Source: Scilla litardierei
Taxonomy: Eukaryota > Streptophyta > Magnoliopsida > Asparagales > Asparagaceae
DNA: 64,000 nt
Assembly (NCBI GenBank): GCA_030789695.1
Contig: CM061142.1
Coordinates: forward strand, 277,257,043 to 277,321,042
Reading direction: 5' to 3'
Shown here: positions 32,596 through 42,234 of the stretch, one piece after another
Numbering within the stretch: position 1 is the first letter of the stretch
Layout: each line of letters starts with the position of its first letter
Program-made: the position numbers and the translations under genes
Notes under the pieces: generated by a model
What the model saw: only the letters and a program-made list of their open reading frames with translations
The model's database searches: none
What the model was told of the DNA's origin: nothing

Positions 32596-35313
32596 ATGCA
32601 CAGGAGTTCAAGGAGTCTTGATGACTTGATTCCCCTCTATCCAGAGATTAACGCCACCCTTAGGCGTTTGGCCACCGAGAAGCGAAGAAGAGAAGATCCC
32701 GAATCCATGGAGGAGAACACCCCGCCTCAAAAGTCTCTGCTGGAGTACTCGATGCCATCCATCGAGTCTACTTCCGCCATCCGTCCTCCAGCTATTGCGG
32801 CTCAAAGCTTTGAGCTGAAGCCGTCTCTAGTGACATGGATCCAGCAGGATCAGTTTGCGGGTGCACCCATGGAGAGCCCGATCGAGCACCTAGAATCCTT
32901 CTTGGAGAAGTGTGACACCTTCCGGATTAATGGTGTCACGACAGAGGCTATCCGTCTGAAGCTGTTCCCCTTCTCTTTGCGAGATAAAGCCAAGCAATGG
33001 CTAAGGGGGAAGGACCCCAACACTTTCAACACCTGGGAGAAGCTCTCCAACGCTTTTCTGACAAAGTTCTTTCCTCCGGGGAAGACCATGAAGTTGAGGA
33101 GTGAGATCTCCTCCTTCTCCCAGGCCAGCCACGAGTCCTTGCATGAAGCTTGGACGAGATATAAAGAGATGCAAAGAAGATGCCATCACCATGAGCTTCC
33201 GAAGTGGCAGATTATTAATCTGTTCTACAATGGGTTGAGGGATGACCTGAAATCTTCTATGGACGCTGCGGCTGGGGGTTCCTTCATGTCTAGAAGTGAG
33301 GAGGATGCCGGGCATATTCTGGAAAATATGGCATCCAACAATGAGCGGTGGTGTGACGAGAGAGCCACACCAAGATCCGGGGGTATACACAGAGTCGAGG
33401 ACGTCGATAAACTTTCAAGAAAGTTTGACTTGCTTTCGACCCAGATCTCCGCACTAATGGTAGGAGCCGGTGGGGCCGGTACACAGCAAATTTCTGCGGT
33501 GGAGTCCGAATTCTTTGGGGAATTCGACGGTGGTGACATCTCGCCACCGTTGGATCAGGCGAGCGCACTATTTTACAACCCTACGGGAAATGCGCCGTAT
33601 CCGCCAAGGACAAATTCCAACCCGGCCTACTCTCCAAACAACCGGAACCACCCGAACTTCAGTTACCGGCCACCATTTCAGCCCTCACCGCCTCAGCAGC
33701 CGCAGCAACAAACTTATCAGCCGGCTAGGCCACAGCAGCAACCATTTCAGCAACAATCTTACGCCCCCAGGAATCAGCAGCCGTTCCAGCAGCAGCAGCA
33801 GCAGTATGGCCAACAGAGGGCCGTCTCTCCGGTTGAGTCTCTCTTGACTCAATATATTACCAACCAGGAGAGGATCAACCAAAAGCTGGAAATGGGTCAG
33901 CGGACCCTCACGGACCAAGTAACCCAGCTGGGGTTACAAGTGGCGAACCTTGCAAGGTCACAAAACCAATTACCGCCACAACCGGAGGTGAACCCGAGGG
34001 GAGCAACCGAAACATCGGCACTCGTGCACGAGCACGCCAATGTGTCCGCTATCGTTCTGAGAAGCGGGACACAAATTCCTACTAGAGTGCCCCCTAGCAA
34101 CCCGGAAGCACCATTGGTCGTTGAGAAACCGATCGAAAAATCAAACGACACCGGTGCTTCGTCATCAAATCCTATGACTCCGGAGGGAGTCTCTGAAGAA
34201 GAGAAGGAGAAGAGGGGGGAAGAGAGCCCTAAAGTGTATAAACCCGTTGTGCCATTTCCACAACGGTTGGCTCAGGCAAAAATTGATGAGAAATATGGCA
34301 AGTTCTTCGCCACGGTCAAGGACCTGAGTTTGCAGATCCCCTTCCTAGAAGCAATCGAAACAATCCCCTCCTATGCAAAATTCTTGAAAGATTTGGTGAC
34401 TAGAGGGTCTAGAAAAGAGAAAGTAGTGTTGACGGCGGAGTGTAGCGCTCTTATCCAGAGGGCAAATCCGTCGAAACTTAAAGACCCGGGGAGCTTCTCT
34501 ATTCCTTGCACGATCGGGGCAGTGAAGATTCATCGCGCACTTGTCGATCTCGGAGCGAGTGTTAGTTTGATGCCCTTGTCAATGTACAGAAGGATAGGGA
34601 TGGGCGATTTGGAGCCCACCGGTATGACCCTACAACTAGCTGACCGATCGGTCAAATATCCGGTGGGAGTTGTGGATGACCTTCCCGTGAATGTGAGAGG
34701 GGTGCATGTGCCTGTGGACTTTGTAGTCATGGACATGCCCGAAGACGCACGCACCCCCATTATCCTGGGACGGCCTTTCATGGCCACTGCTGGCGTTCTA
34801 ATAGATGTGAAGAACGGAAAACTATCTTTGAACGTCAGCGGAGAGAAAGTTGAGTTTGATTTGGGACTATCCATGAAGCACCCCGATCCCCCTGATGATC
34901 CTGGATGCAATTTGCTTGAGATAGAAGAAGAAAAAGCTATAGAGGAGAGCTCCTGGGAGATTCTCATGAGAAACCCCCCCGATGACTTGGGGGATTCAGA
35001 AGATGGAGACGGCCCCGAAGACAGAGAAGCTGCTGGAAAACCGAGTGCAGCAAGAACGACCCCTCCCGGGTTCCCCAAGACCCCTCCTGCGAGGAGAACG
35101 GGGAAAGAGCCCATGGACCTCACTAAAGACGAGGTCCGGATCCTGAAGAAGATGGCGGGAAGCGCCAACACCAAGGAAAAGCCCCTGGATCCCAAGAACA
35201 AGGGGAGGGTAGTCGAGCAAGTATTTTTCCAGCCGCTGACTACTCCAAGTTCCTTCAGCTCCAATGAAGAAGAGATGCCGAACTTTGGGCATCACCCGTA
35301 CCAACCACCATGA
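32596..35313 (+). CDS. gag-pro: Athila-type Gag-protease polyprotein (905 aa)
   Basis: Forms the particle and supplies the maturation protease. ATG 32596 is chosen because the related gag at 61066 has an ATG at the same place; the frame itself is open from 32566. The retrotransposon Gag core is at about residues 95-225, with WLRGKDPNTFNTWEKLSNAF and RRCHHHELPKWQIINLFYNG. A Gln/Pro-rich linker with CAG runs follows (about 335-412). The aspartic protease at about 620-730 has ALVDLGASVSLMPLSMY, with DLGAS in place of DSGAS as in many Athila proteins, and PIILGRPFM. No zinc knuckle is seen. The ORF ends in a stop, and no RT follows. An uninterrupted frame of this length suggests recent activity. 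The minus-strand frames here are shadows. Confidence 0.93.
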   Translation: MHRSSRSLDDLIPLYPEINATLRRLATEKRRREDPESMEENTPPQKSLLEYSMPSIESTSAIRPPAIAAQSFELKPSLVTWIQQDQFAGAPMESPIEHLESFLEKCDTFRINGVTTEAIRLKLFPFSLRDKAKQWLRGKDPNTFNTWEKLSNAFLTKFFPPGKTMKLRSEISSFSQASHESLHEAWTRYKEMQRRCHHHELPKWQIINLFYNGLRDDLKSSMDAAAGGSFMSRSEEDAGHILENMASNNERWCDERATPRSGGIHRVEDVDKLSRKFDLLSTQISALMVGAGGAGTQQISAVESEFFGEFDGGDISPPLDQASALFYNPTGNAPYPPRTNSNPAYSPNNRNHPNFSYRPPFQPSPPQQPQQQTYQPARPQQQPFQQQSYAPRNQQPFQQQQQQYGQQRAVSPVESLLTQYITNQERINQKLEMGQRTLTDQVTQLGLQVANLARSQNQLPPQPEVNPRGATETSALVHEHANVSAIVLRSGTQIPTRVPPSNPEAPLVVEKPIEKSNDTGASSSNPMTPEGVSEEEKEKRGEESPKVYKPVVPFPQRLAQAKIDEKYGKFFATVKDLSLQIPFLEAIETIPSYAKFLKDLVTRGSRKEKVVLTAECSALIQRANPSKLKDPGSFSIPCTIGAVKIHRALVDLGASVSLMPLSMYRRIGMGDLEPTGMTLQLADRSVKYPVGVVDDLPVNVRGVHVPVDFVVMDMPEDARTPIILGRPFMATAGVLIDVKNGKLSLNVSGEKVEFDLGLSMKHPDPPDDPGCNLLEIEEEKAIEESSWEILMRNPPDDLGDSEDGDGPEDREAAGKPSAARTTPPGFPKTPPARRTGKEPMDLTKDEVRILKKMAGSANTKEKPLDPKNKGRVVEQVFFQPLTTPSSFSSNEEEMPNFGHHPYQPP

Positions 35314-35510
35314 GCATCTCTCGCGGGCGTCGAGCCAACGACGTTAAACAAGTGCGCTTCATGGGAGGCAACCCATGTTCTAAACTTTTTCTCCAATTTT
35401 TAGCGTTATTTTTTACTTTATTTTATCTATTTTTATAAATAAAATCAGCCGCGAGAACATCCGTTCGGGGACTTAAACAATTTTATTGGTTTTTGCAGGA
35501 AACAAGCCCC
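35314..35510 (+). other. Spacer after gag-pro with an acceptor-like motif
   Basis: Non-coding. It ends with 'ggtttttgcag|ga' at about 35489-35501, a good match to a plant splice acceptor. A similar 'tttttcatgcacag|g' lies at the gag start (32590-32604). No trace of pol was seen in any frame. Confidence 0.4.
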
Positions 35511-35875
35511 AACCGATCGGTTGATAACTCACCCGATCGGTTGGGATGTATCAGATACATGCCGAGATCTGTCCCCATATGACCCGATCGGTTGAGTAAT
35601 GAAGAGACCGGGTGGCAGACCGGGTGAGCTGGGAAGAACTCTCGGGAAATTTTGGGGAATATCAACCGATCGGTTGAGTTCGAGGGCGATCGGTTGACGC
35701 GACCGGGTGAGCAGCCCTAAGCTCTCGGGAAAATGAGTGGAGCGACCAACCGATCGGTTGAAAAGTCACCCGACCGGTTCGCATGTAGCATTTCTTCGGC
35801 AAGATTTTCGACCTAACCGTCAACCGATCGGGTGACAAGTCACCCGATCGGTTCGACTTAAAACCCTATATAAAC
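35511..35875 (+). promoter_or_regulatory. Internal LTR-like promoter block in element A
   Basis: Nine palindromes with the CCGATCGG core (35511 to about 35855), separated like those of the LTR, are followed within about 12 bp by CTATATAAAC at 35866-35875. The LTR has the same succession (31085-31473). The surrounding bases differ from the LTR, so this is not a simple LTR copy. It lies about 430 bp upstream of the second ORF. A separate transcript for that ORF is inferred. Confidence 0.55.
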
Positions 35876-36304
35876 CCCCCCAACACCCGCTCGTTTTCAC
35901 CCTCGCCCGATCGCAAATCTCGCCGTCGTTTCGCCTTCCCCTCTCTCCCAACAACCGATCTTCCTCCCCCACGGCCTCTACTCCTCCATTACTCCTTCTC
36001 CCCACCACCTCCATCAATCCCTCCATCATCTCAACCCTCTCTCTCCTCCCATTCCGAGATTTTGACCTAATTTTCCCCCAAACCACCCCCATTTCGAAAA
36101 TTATTGCCGAAGGAGTTCGCTGCGGCTCCACGCCACTCTTGTTGAACAGTGTGGGGCATCTACGAGCAAGCTCCGCCATTCCGTTTGGGTACACTCGTTC
36201 CGAAGCTCAAATTTATATATTTGCCCTATTAATTGTGCTTGCTCGTTTGCTTGTGTAGTGTGCATCCACTGTTTTTGCACTCATTCTTGCTCACACACTC
36301 ACAC
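35876..36304 (+). other. Leader of the second ORF
   Basis: C- and T-rich leader-like sequence (35880-36080 is strongly pyrimidine-rich on the plus strand) between the TATA-like box and ATG 36305. No gene is seen; the minus-strand frame of 124 residues mirrors this bias. Confidence 0.4.
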
Positions 36305-38323
36305 ATGGCTCGGGATACGGATAAGGGGAAGGGAATTATGAGGGAAGAGGAGCCGTCTCGAAAGAGACGAAAACAAACACGCCCCCCTTTCCGTACATGA
36401 GCACTTACACTTGGCCCTCCTCCACCTGTTATCCCCCCTGTGGACCCAATGTTGGGCCCACACGGGTATATTTTTCGGAACCAGGAGCACAAAGATTTTT
36501 ACCGTAGGCTTGATGCTCGAGGGCATCTATCCACCAAGTTCCCGCACGCTCGTACACTTGTCGATCTCGGTGTCTTCACCGAGGTCGAATCTCTTTTCGC
36601 TAACTTAGGATGGTTAGCCTTTCTTAATGCACATGCCATATCCTACCCGGCACTCACACTCGAATTTCTATCTACACTTGTCTGGGAGTCCGGGTCGATC
36701 ATTAGATTCAGGGTGTGTAACCGTAGTGTCACCACAAATCTGAACACGATTAATGATATATTTGGTTTCTCCAATCTCTGGGATGATGCCATCCGACACT
36801 ACGGGTACACGCCCGAGTTTGATGTCGATCAATTCTGGTTCCGCCTCACGCTGGTTCGCGACTACCCCCGAGGAAGGGCCAAGGCCTCCTCCATCATTCA
36901 TCCCGTGTTTCGATTGGCCCACAGAATCATTTCATCTGCATTCTTTCCTAGGGACGAGTCAGGCACTGTGACTATCCCTGACCTTTTTATCCTTTGGGTC
37001 ATGACTTTTCCTTATGTCCGGGATGATGATGGAGTTAGCTTCAGGGCCCCTACCGTCCCCATCCATGGCGGCGATTGGCTTGTTTATAAGCTACTCGAGA
37101 TCAGCCGGGTCGGTAAGGGGAAGTTTTGTTGCGGGGGCATCATCACGATCATCTGCTCTCACGCCCAATTCAATATTACCATCCCCGATAATCTTCCTGC
37201 TGCCGCAGGACCCTCACATCTTGATATTGATGTCCTGCGGCACATCCACATGATCAAACCCCGCTCGGATGGCCGCTTCATATTTCATTACGGCCACCCC
37301 CCAGCCCCTTACACCATTCTGCCCAACCCCGCTCGCATGACACTTGCTCTCGTGGGAGATTGGACTTTCCCTCCTGATCCCGATTTCTTAGCGGGGATGA
37401 ATCTTCCTTTCCTCCCCGCAGGCGCCCGCAGATCACCGTCCCCTGCCGCCCACTTAGGCGAGCAGGATACCCCTGCGTCTGGGGAAGATTTAGGGGCTGG
37501 CCCGAGTCGTCCCGTTTCTGCTCCGGGACCGATCACGTCTGAGCACCTCTTTGCGGCCATTTCTGGCCTTGTCTCCTGTGATGGCATGACCACTGCCGCC
37601 GGCACCTCTTCGACCTTACCTGGCGGCACCACCTCTGCCTCGCGTCAGTCTACGTCTTTTGGTCGCCGTCAGGTATCTGCCCGTCTGGGGCTTGAGAGGG
37701 AGGTCGCTGCCCTTCGTGAGCTCGCCATGTCCTCTGCTTCCTCGGACCCATCGCCATCCTCCTTTCTTACTCACCCACGTTTCCTCGCACTTGAGAGGAA
37801 CGTGGCCGCCATTCTCCGCCTTCTTACCCATATCCACGGACCACCTCCACCTTCACCACCCCCACCTTCACCACCCAGGCGATCTTCTCCTCCACCCACC
37901 CACACTTCTCCACATCCATCACCCCCCTCACCACATTCCTCCCCTCCCTCTTCACATCCCATCCCAGCATCCACTTCACCCCTCCCGACCACTTCCACCG
38001 CACCCACGCTACCTCACTCCTCCTCCGTCACTCCATACGTGCGCCGGAGGAAATTGCCGGTGCGCTCTAGATCCCTCCCACCACCTCCCACTACCGTCAC
38101 CACCGCATCTACTTCCTCCACTTCTATTCCTCTCACCACCGCCTTGATCGCCTTCCTACCACCACCACCCACCACCACCGACACTGCTCCCATTGTTCAC
38201 ACCACCACTGCCCCTACTCCTTCGCCTCTTTCCCCACTTCTCAGCACACCCCCTGCCTCCCCCGACAACCCATCCACACCCTCTTCCGAGGAGGACGAGG
38301 ACTCAGCTCCTCCTGCTTTCTAG
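36305..38323 (+). pseudogene. Athila-type second ORF (plant transposon protein family), one in-frame stop
   Basis: From ATG 36305 the frame encodes a basic start with EEEPSRKRRKQTR, a possible nuclear localisation signal, then a TGA at codon 32 (36398-36400). It then stays open for 641 codons to 38323. The core (codons about 75-290) has FYRRLDARGHLSTKFPHART and TEVESLFANLGWLAFLNAHA, typical of the Athila ORF / plant transposon protein family. The last 160 residues are Pro/Ser/Thr-rich with repeated PPPP and an acidic end. Family function is unknown; by position it has been compared with env. The single stop may be a recent CGA-to-TGA change. Antisense frames here are shadows. Confidence 0.75.
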
Positions 38324-39944
38324 ATTCACTCCTTTTGTTTTTGACTCCCCCTTGCACATATCTAGATTTCATTGATCATATCATTTCGCTAGCACTTTCT
38401 GGTCTAGCTTGGGGGACGTCTATTTTGGTATGCTGTCGTGTTTTGTTTGTTTTTCTCATTTTGTGTGTGTGTGCTTGTTTTTCATTTTTTTTGAGTGTCG
38501 TGTCGTGTGCCTTTTATTTTTATTTTTCGTTTTGTTTGATTTTGATTTTGATCTTTCTTTCTTTTTCAATTTTATCTATGTGTTTTCCTCGTTTTCATTT
38601 CTTTTTGTGTCAGTGCGTATTCCCCCCCCCCCCATTTTCATTGCCCTCCCGTCCTCACTCATATTGCATTGAGGGCAATGCAAACTTCAGCTTGGGGGAG
38701 TCGCACTGTGTGCGTCGTTTTAGTCCTTCTTTTTCTGTTTTTTGTGTCGTTTTCATCGTGTTTTTATTTTTTCTTCTTTTTTCTCTTTCTTTCCTTTTTT
38801 TAGCTCTTTCTCCTAGAAATGACTCCTATGATGAATCGCCACAAAGTCACACACACCTAGCATTGCATCGATGATCACACTCACTAACCCTAGGATTTCG
38901 AGTCCTCTTGCATTTCACGCATCGTGGGTCCACTTAGCTTTTTGTGAGTCGTATGTCGTGACTAGCATTTGGTGTGCTTCTGCCTTGTGATTTTACTTTA
39001 TATGCCTGTCCAGGAATGACCCCTAGATTACCATGCTCCGATTTGAATATGCGGTATTTCTTTCCACTATATGCATGCTATATTTATATCGTATACTTCA
39101 ATTCGCATGCGTCGGGATTCCACAACTAAGGACTAGGATAACCCATTTAGCCTACGCTCTATTTAGCGAGAATAGTTTCCTTTGCCCAAGTGTTTAGATT
39201 TCGACTTCTTTTTTGTTTTACTTGGTGCAAATCCCCTCGTCGTGTACCATTCTCCCACTTGGGAGAGTACACATGTGTATAGCCAAAAACCCAAAAATCC
39301 AAAAAAAAGAGAAAAGAAAAGAAAAACCCAAAAAGAAAAGAAAAGAAAAATTGTGTATAGCCCAAAAATTCAAAAAAAAATACAAATGCCCAAAACCCAA
39401 AAAAAATTTCCGTGTGAATATTTTTTCATTCTTGCCAAGAATAAAGGGAAGGCGAGAATTTGCACCGAGTGTTCTTCTCCACATCATCTCAACCCCCGTC
39501 GTTATCGAAAACACTTGGCTTAGGAACTTTTTAGCTAGTATCTAGGCTGTAGTGGCGTGATTTCCTTAACCCTAGTTGTGGAGTCCCCGATGCATGATAC
39601 GCTTCTATTCCCACCTTCTCATGCATGCTTGAACTTATATTTGCCGCTTAATTCAATTCGGATCGATATTTTGGGTCATATCTTGGATTTGTGTATATCG
39701 AGCCTCATAGCACATCGTAGAAAGCATCACCATTTGCTAGCACACGACGACGCTCACTCGCGCTTCACCGCGTGGACCCACGACACTTATTTGGACTCGC
39801 TTTCCTAGGTTTAGTGGTGTGATTTGGCGTTTGCTTGCTTGGTGTGTCGTTTCTGATTTTGGTGGCTCTGATGGACGATCTAGGGTTTAGAGTTTTCTTT
39901 TTCTTTCTTCCTCTCTATTTTCCCCTTCCGAGCTCCTACTCTCA
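38324..39944 (+). other. Element A 3' non-coding region
   Basis: T-rich sequence (38400-38810), a C run at 38621-38632 and A-rich tracts at 39290-39410. It contains AGCTTGGGGGA at 38406-38416 and the hairpin-polypurine module at 38664-38700. Open frames here are low-complexity products and are not listed as genes. Confidence 0.6.
38664..38700 (+). promoter_or_regulatory. Internal hairpin plus polypurine module of element A
   Basis: A 7-bp inverted repeat TTGCATT/AATGCAA (38664-38683) around GAGGGC, then a spacer and AGCTTGGGGGAG (38689-38700). The same organisation occurs at the terminal polypurine tract of this element and twice in element B. Confidence 0.65.
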
Positions 39945-39987
39945 CTCGTCTTCGTCGAGGACGAGAAGAGTTCAGCTTGGGGGATTT
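39945..39987 (+). promoter_or_regulatory. Terminal hairpin and polypurine tract of element A
   Basis: Inverted repeat CTCGTC/GACGAG (39945-39965) with TCGAGG in between, then AGCTTGGGGGATTT (39974-39987) directly before the 3' LTR. The polypurine tract primes plus-strand DNA synthesis; the role of the hairpin is unknown. Confidence 0.75.
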
Positions 39988-40961
39988 TGACGTGCGCTTA
40001 TATTTCATATATTCACGCACGTTTTCTTTTGTGTTTCTCCGTGTTTTCCGCCGTCTCTTATTCGTTTTCGTATATTTTCCCGTTTTCTTTCACTTTTCTT
40101 TGTTTTTCCATGATTGCAGGAGTTCGACCACGTAGGGGACGTTTTACGATGATATCCCAAGTCCCCGGAGCAACAGGAGAAGTCACGCGTGATCCAGGGG
40201 GTCAAACGTCGAAGAATTCATCTTTCAGCCCCTCACCTGGTCGGTTGATCATCTTCAACCGATTGGGTGATGCACGCGTGCACCACCCGGTCTCTACCGC
40301 AGCTCACAAAGAAGTCACCCGACCGGTTCACAGACCGGTTCTGCGGGCGGCTGTTCTCTGTTTTTTCGAGCGGAATTCCAACCGATCGGGTGACTCTCAC
40401 CCGATCGGTTCATCTGTAGCTGAGGAAAAAGAGCTGAAGACACGGGCGTCGAACCGACCGGTTCACCCGACTGCTCCAAGATCCAACCGATCGCCCAAGA
40501 ACTCACCCGATCGGTTCATGAGGTCGGGTGAAAACTCGCTGTTTTCTGTGATTTATCTGTAACGGATCAACCGACCGGTTGACTTGTCAACCGATCGGTT
40601 GATGCGTAAGTCTATATATAGAGCCCCTAGGGTTCCAGAAACGAGAGTTGCTGTTTTTCTACTGTTTTATTTCCTTGTGACGGCTGTAATTGTTACTCTT
40701 TAGTAAGTTTTCAGATCTTTCTAAAATTTTAGTATTGTCTTTATTACTCTATTACTTCCGCATTGCAATTGTCATATTATGATTTCAACGGTTAAATTTC
40801 ATTTAGATTGCTTTTTCATGAATTTTTGTGAGTAGTTCCCAAATCTGGGATTTTGGTGGAAACCCCTTCGGGGGCTCTTCCCGATGCGTCCATAGGGTTA
40901 GGAAATCGATAGGGAGTAGGAATCTAACGGTTACGCGGGGTGTTTCATTGTCATTGGTGGG
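39988..40961 (+). repeat. 3' LTR of element A, first part
   Basis: Begins TGACGTGCGC and follows the 5' LTR to the point where B is inserted (equivalent to about 31813). It includes the palindrome cluster and the TATA box at 40612-40621. It differs from the 5' LTR at about ten positions, half of them in palindromes. Confidence 0.93.
40957..40961. repeat. Target-site duplication, left copy (element B), gtggg
   Basis: gtggg here, gcggg at 49248-49252. The undisturbed 5' LTR of A has gcggg at the same place, so the left copy carries a C-to-T change. Confidence 0.85.
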
Positions 40962-41479
40962 TGATCGCCCCGAAATGCAACCCAAAGCACGACCAAAAAC
41001 TTGGTCGGCCCCGGATATACACCCAGAGAACGATTGTAGTTTTACCGCAAGCGCACGGCAAAGTGGCGAGCGGGTTATCGAACACAGGGAGGTGGTGTTG
41101 TGCTCCAATCTATCCTAGGTTGGTTTGACTACGGATGTTTTATTGGTGGAGATGGTTATGGAATGATATAATGGAAATGGTGGTGAATGTCGGTGTCGAT
41201 GATAAAGAAATCGGTCAAATATCGATTTAAATACAATATAATAAAAGAGGGAATTTGCCTTGCGGCGATCCTGTCACAATCGTCGGGCAAAGTATGTGGA
41301 TATAAAATCAAATAAAGACGTCTAGGGCTAGGGAATTCCCACTACGGATCGTCATGCATCATTGTTAATAGTGAATCTCAATATTACTAGACTTGCGTTG
41401 AGGTGAACTAGTCGCAACTTAATGTAGAACCAAGCTCACGCTCTCACGCTATTGCCGGTCTATAGCAAACCTAGGTTAG

Positions 41480-41765
41480 TGCCCCATCTCTTGCAAACCC
41501 TAACCTAAGACGCTAGCATGAGGATCGACATCATCGTTCAATCGCCCCTCGAGCCCACTCTCGTGCAAACTCGAGTTACGATCTAGGTTGTGATAGTTCG
41601 TATTCGTCCAATCTCTTGCAAACAAATATGTGTATAGATTTACAATTAAAAATCCTAGCTTTGGTCCAATCTCTTGCAAACCAAATCTAGAGAAACCCAA
41701 TTGTAAACCTAAATCGAATATCTAGGCCTTCCCATCGATTAGAATCCAATCTCTTGCAAATCCCA
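41480..41765. repeat. Repeated 'caatctcttgcaaa' motif in the element B LTR
   Basis: Five copies of CCAATCTCTTGCAAA or close variants near 41485, 41569, 41608, 41668 and 41748, spaced 40-85 bp. The same copies are in the right LTR (47540-47830). They sit downstream of the presumed transcription start. Confidence 0.8.
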
Positions 41766-42137
41766 AATCGATGGAAATCCCTAGCTATCCGTAGGAAATC
41801 AATCACAACCTAACCTCCTAGCAATTCTAGCAATTTAGAATTCATTCTTCACAAATATGAAATTAGATCCATAGGGTTCATCCCCAAACCCTAGAACAAC
41901 AAATCTACTCTAGCATAGCAATAAGGATATGAGAATCAATAGAAATCATTGCTTGCATACAAAAAGATAGAAAAACAAAGATTCAAATAAAAAGAAGAAA
42001 ATACTTAGCTTGATGAAGATCTTCAATCCAAAATACAAGCTTTTTGATCCAAGAGGGGGCCTAGGGCATGGCCTAACCTCTAAAATTAACTCTAGGAAAA
42101 CATGGGGTGGATCCCCTCTAATGGTGGCTACAAACCC

Positions 42138-42145
42138 CTTAAATA
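42138..42145 (-). promoter_or_regulatory. TATA-like box of the element B LTR
   Basis: The minus strand reads TATTTAAG, about 95 bp downstream of the nearest palindrome. It is weaker than the boxes in the other LTRs. The right LTR has the same sequence near 48201-48208. Confidence 0.4.
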
Positions 42146-42234
42146 CTCCCCCAAAACCCTAGCAAAAAACCCTAGAAAACCCCTCAAATTCGTGCCCAAA
42201 AACAGCCCAAACCGCAACTTAAAATCTGGGCCCA

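Noticed and set aside
34530..35264. 244-codon minus-strand frame opposite gag-pro
   Set aside because: A Ser-rich antisense shadow of the protease region, which has clear motifs on the plus strand.
37659..38147. 162-codon His/Pro-rich plus-strand frame and antisense Gly-rich frames
   Set aside because: Out-of-frame shadows of the Pro/Ser/Thr-rich tail of the element A second ORF.
38335..38874. 179-codon Phe-rich, apparently membrane-spanning frame
   Set aside because: The product of a T-rich non-coding stretch; hydrophobicity follows from TTT and TTC codons. It lies between the second ORF and the 3' LTR and has no conserved partner.
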